A stretch of DNA of 64,000 bases from Beijerinckiaceae bacterium (GTDB taxonomy: Bacteria > Pseudomonadota > Alphaproteobacteria > Rhizobiales > Beijerinckiaceae), in NCBI GenBank assembly GCA_021324915.1, contig JAJPIC010000010.1, forward strand, positions 1 to 64,000, written 5' to 3'. How positions within the stretch are numbered: the first letter of the stretch is position 1; each line of letters starts with the position of its first letter. A program made the position numbers and the translations under genes. The notes beneath the pieces were generated by a model that was given only the letters and a program-made list of their open reading frames with translations, had not been told where the DNA came from and did not search any database. Shown one piece after another: positions 61,739-64,000 of this stretch.

Positions 61739-62980
61739 CTAGGCGGCTGCGCCCGCAGTTGCCGCGGCTGCATTGCGCGTCAGTCCGCGCACGGCCACAT
61801 GCATGAGACCGAGCGAAATCGCCGCGATGAAAAAGAGCAGCAGGAAGCAGCTCGACCAGAGCCCGGTCGAATCTTTCAGCGCGCCGAACGCAATCGGCAG
61901 GATGAAACCGCCGAGGCCGCCGACCATGCCGACGAGACCGCCGACTGCGCCGACGTTGTCCGGATAATAGGTCGGAACGTGCTTATAGACCGCGGCCTTG
62001 CCGAGGCTCATGAAGAGACCCAGCACGAAGACCACGACAATGAAGGCGATGGGGCCGATTACGAGGCCGTGCGCGGCGGCTTTCGAGGCCGGCAGCGATA
62101 AGATCAAGCAAGCCGCGGCAGAGACCGCGAGCATGAGATACATGACTTTGCGTGCGCCGATCCGATCCGAGAGGCGGCCGCCGTAGGCGCGGAAAATGCT
62201 GCCGGGAATCGAATAGGCCGCGGCCGTCATGCCGGCCGCCTTGATGTCGAATCCATAGACGCCGACGAGATAATGCGGCAGCCAGAGGGAAAGCGCGACG
62301 AAGCCGCCGAACGAGAAGAAATAGTAGAGCGCGAAACGCCAGACTTGTGGGTTCTTGAGCGGCGCGAATTCTTGGGCAAGGCTCATCCGGCGCTGGCGAA
62401 CTGCAGGCTCGTCCTTTGTCGTGAACCAGAAGACGGCGGCCATGACGGCGAGAACCGCCGCCCAAATTTGCGCCACAGCCGGCCAGCCCCAAGCAAGGAG
62501 AACGAAAGGCGCCAGAAACTTGGTGAGGGCGACGCCGACATTGCCGGCACCGAAAATGCCGAGTGCCGTTCCCTGCTTTTCCGCCGGATAGAAGGCCGAG
62601 ACATAGGCGATGCCGACGGCGAAAGAGCCTCCGGCGATCCCGACGCCAAGACCGGCGATCAGCATTTCGTCATAGGTCTTGGCATAAGCGAGGAGGAAAG
62701 TCGCAACCGCGGCCGAGAGCATCACGAGTGTGTAGATGAGCCGTCCGCCATACCGGGCGGTCCATATGCCGAGCAAGATGCGCGAGAGCGAACCGACAAG
62801 GACCGGCAGGCCGACGAGCAGGCCGAATTCGGTTTCGCTGAGGCCGAGCTGCTGTTTGATCTTGATGCCGATGATCGAAAAGATCGTCCAGACCGCAAAG
62901 CAGAGCGTGAACGCAATGGTCGAAACCCAAAGCGCGCGTCCCGCCCCTTGCTCTTTATTCGGCTCAATTTGCGCAACCAT
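61739..62980 (-). CDS. NarK-type nitrate/nitrite MFS transporter
   Basis: A 413-residue MFS permease with twelve helices. NNP-family features are present: GLLVGLPVLVGSLSRILLGIWTARYGGR, GIAGGSFAVGIAYVSAFYPAEKQG (nitrate signature 1 type) and GMVGGLGGFILPIAFG (signature 2 type). It should import nitrate for NasA. The start at 62980 (MVAQIEPN) has GGAGAAACT upstream; the long N-terminal extension is not likely. The next gene downstream is the globin. Confidence 0.93.
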   Translation of the reverse strand: MVAQIEPNKEQGAGRALWVSTIAFTLCFAVWTIFSIIGIKIKQQLGLSETEFGLLVGLPVLVGSLSRILLGIWTARYGGRLIYTLVMLSAAVATFLLAYAKTYDEMLIAGLGVGIAGGSFAVGIAYVSAFYPAEKQGTALGIFGAGNVGVALTKFLAPFVLLAWGWPAVAQIWAAVLAVMAAVFWFTTKDEPAVRQRRMSLAQEFAPLKNPQVWRFALYYFFSFGGFVALSLWLPHYLVGVYGFDIKAAGMTAAAYSIPGSIFRAYGGRLSDRIGARKVMYLMLAVSAAACLILSLPASKAAAHGLVIGPIAFIVVVFVLGLFMSLGKAAVYKHVPTYYPDNVGAVGGLVGMVGGLGGFILPIAFGALKDSTGLWSSCFLLLFFIAAISLGLMHVAVRGLTRNAAAATAGAAA

Positions 62981-63292
62981 AGTTTCTCCGTGGCGCGACG
63001 CGTCGCGCGAATTTCGGTGCTGCGATGAAAATGGCCGCCAGGGTTCGCCGCCTTCGTCATGAAGGCACGAGATCCGGGGCAGCAGCTTTGCTTGGGAAAC
63101 GCCCGCCGTTGGACGCGAAGGCCGAAGGCCCAGCATCTTATAAGCAGGAAGCGTGCCAAACGGCGCGTTTCCGGAAAAAGCGGAAAATCAGGCGATTGGT
63201 GCTGCGCTGCGAAGCCGGCGGCGAATCCACGCTGAAATGATTGGCAGCGCGGCTAGGCAAATGCCCAATGCGCGGGCAATATCATCTTCAAT
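62981..63292. other. Intergenic region upstream of the nitrate transporter gene
   Basis: A 312-base gap between the nitrate binding protein gene and the NarK-type gene. It probably carries a promoter or leader for the narK-glb-nirBD-nasA unit. No clear hairpin for NasR/NasT-type antitermination, NtrC site or sigma-54 signature was identified by eye. Confidence 0.45.
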
Positions 63293-64000
63293 TTACTTAG
63301 ATTTCTCCTGCAGGCCGATATAGGCGGCGATCTCGTCGGGATCGAAGAGACCGCCGTCGAAGAATCCGTCGGGGCCGAGCATGAGGCTCGCGCCGCTCGA
63401 TCCGACCGGCGTTGCCGTCTTCAGCGCGCCCTCGACCTTGGCATTGGCCCCCGGCAGAGCGACGCCGAGCGGCTTCAATGCCGCGCGATAAAGGTCCGGC
63501 CGATAGGTCGCCCGCGCCGTTGCCGCGTGCGATTGGGTATGCGCGATCTGACCCCAGCGGACCATCTGCGTATAGAACCAGAGCGCGTGGCTCTTCCAGG
63601 GAAAGGTCGCCGCCTTCGCGAAAGGCACGAAGAAATCGTCGACGTGCACGATCTTCTCGCCCGTTCGGATGTCGCCCGAGAGCGCCGGCATGATCCAATC
63701 GACCGGCTTGCCGACATAAGCGGGATTGGCGAGAAGCGCGGCCAATTCCTCCCTATTGGCTTTTTCGGCGCACCAGAGACTGGCGCGAAAGACGGCGCGC
63801 AGCAGCGCGGCAAGCGCTTCGGGATTTTCCTCTGCCCATTGGGCTTGGGCGGCCAGAACTTTTTCCGGGCTCGAGCGCCAGATTGCGGCTTTGACAGTCG
63901 CGATATGGCCGCGGCCCAAAGCCACCGCAGCCGAATTCCAGGGCTCCCCGACGCAATAGCCGTCGATATTTCCGGTTTCGAGCGCATCGGCCATGAGCGG
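63293..64000 (-). CDS. Nitrate ABC transporter substrate-binding protein, C-terminal part
   Basis: The last 235 codons of a CmpA/NrtA-family protein; the N-terminus lies beyond the right edge. Visible features are the family motif ALETGNIDGYCVGEPWNSAA, RGHIATVKAAIW, NPEALAALLRAVFRASLWC and FPWKSHALWFYTQMVRWGQI. NrtA binds nitrate in the periplasm for an ABC importer. Its permease and ATPase genes are not in the window. With NarK this gives two nitrate uptake routes in one cluster. Confidence 0.93.
   Translation of the reverse strand, partial: PLMADALETGNIDGYCVGEPWNSAAVALGRGHIATVKAAIWRSSPEKVLAAQAQWAEENPEALAALLRAVFRASLWCAEKANREELAALLANPAYVGKPVDWIMPALSGDIRTGEKIVHVDDFFVPFAKAATFPWKSHALWFYTQMVRWGQIAHTQSHAATARATYRPDLYRAALKPLGVALPGANAKVEGALKTATPVGSSGASLMLGPDGFFDGGLFDPDEIAAYIGLQEKSK

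Overview
The window is a GC-rich, gene-dense stretch of an alphaproteobacterial chromosome. Gene order and content point to the Hyphomicrobiales and probably to a Beijerinckiaceae-like methylotroph or facultative methylotroph. The clues are the start of a PQQ-dependent alcohol dehydrogenase at the left edge, a complete pqqABCDE operon, an AccD without the usual zinc-ribbon cysteines, a TIGR02300 protein, and dispersed palindromic repeats of the kind common in rhizobial genomes. The taxonomic placement is inference from gene content only.

Left part (1-18 kb): a truncated methanol/alcohol dehydrogenase gene, a DUF6134-like exported protein, a proline-rich membrane protein, purA, a cysteine-rich exported protein, the potassium transporter kup and a slipin. 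Next comes the succinate dehydrogenase operon in the order sdhC-sdhD-sdhA-vapD-sdhB (minus strand), with a VapD-type toxin gene lodged between sdhA and sdhB. The classical rsfS-rlmH-envC-ctpA-yibQ-rppH cluster (ribosome silencing, rRNA methylation, cell-wall remodelling, mRNA decapping) follows on the plus strand, with a strong terminator after ctpA.

Middle part (18-37 kb): a cupredoxin-like protein, a RecD-like helicase, a UspA protein, an RND efflux pump with its lipoprotein adaptor, several membrane proteins (GlsB/YeaQ type, MFS, MarC, SulP), a cyclopropane fatty acid synthase, a tandem array of a 52-bp palindromic element, rdgB-rph, an SDR oxidoreductase, and pqqABCDE. PqqA is only 25 residues long. 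PQQ made here is the cofactor for the dehydrogenase at the left edge.

Right-middle part (37-50 kb): the conserved alphaproteobacterial block aroA-cmk-rpsA-sppA-ihfB-lapA-trpF-trpB-trpA-accD-folC, all on the minus strand. A plus-strand MazE/PIN toxin-antitoxin pair interrupts it between trpB and trpA. A tRNA-Ala(GGC) gene lies at 50.0 kb.

The most interesting region is 50.4-54.7 kb: a compact RiPP biosynthesis locus of the TOMM (thiazole/oxazole-modified microcin) kind. It has a 163-residue precursor with a signal-peptide-like leader and 20 cysteines in Cys-Gly-Gly-Cys-Gly-His-Gly repeats, a fused E1-like/YcaO cyclodehydratase, and a SagB-like flavin dehydrogenase. No exporter, protease or immunity gene is visible. 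It sits between tRNA-Ala and a palindromic repeat.

The right end (54.8-64 kb) holds a two-domain VOC protein and an assimilatory nitrate operon on the minus strand: nitrate ABC transporter binding protein (cut by the window edge), NarK-type transporter, single-domain globin, nirB, nirD and nasA. No integrase, transposase or CRISPR array was seen anywhere.
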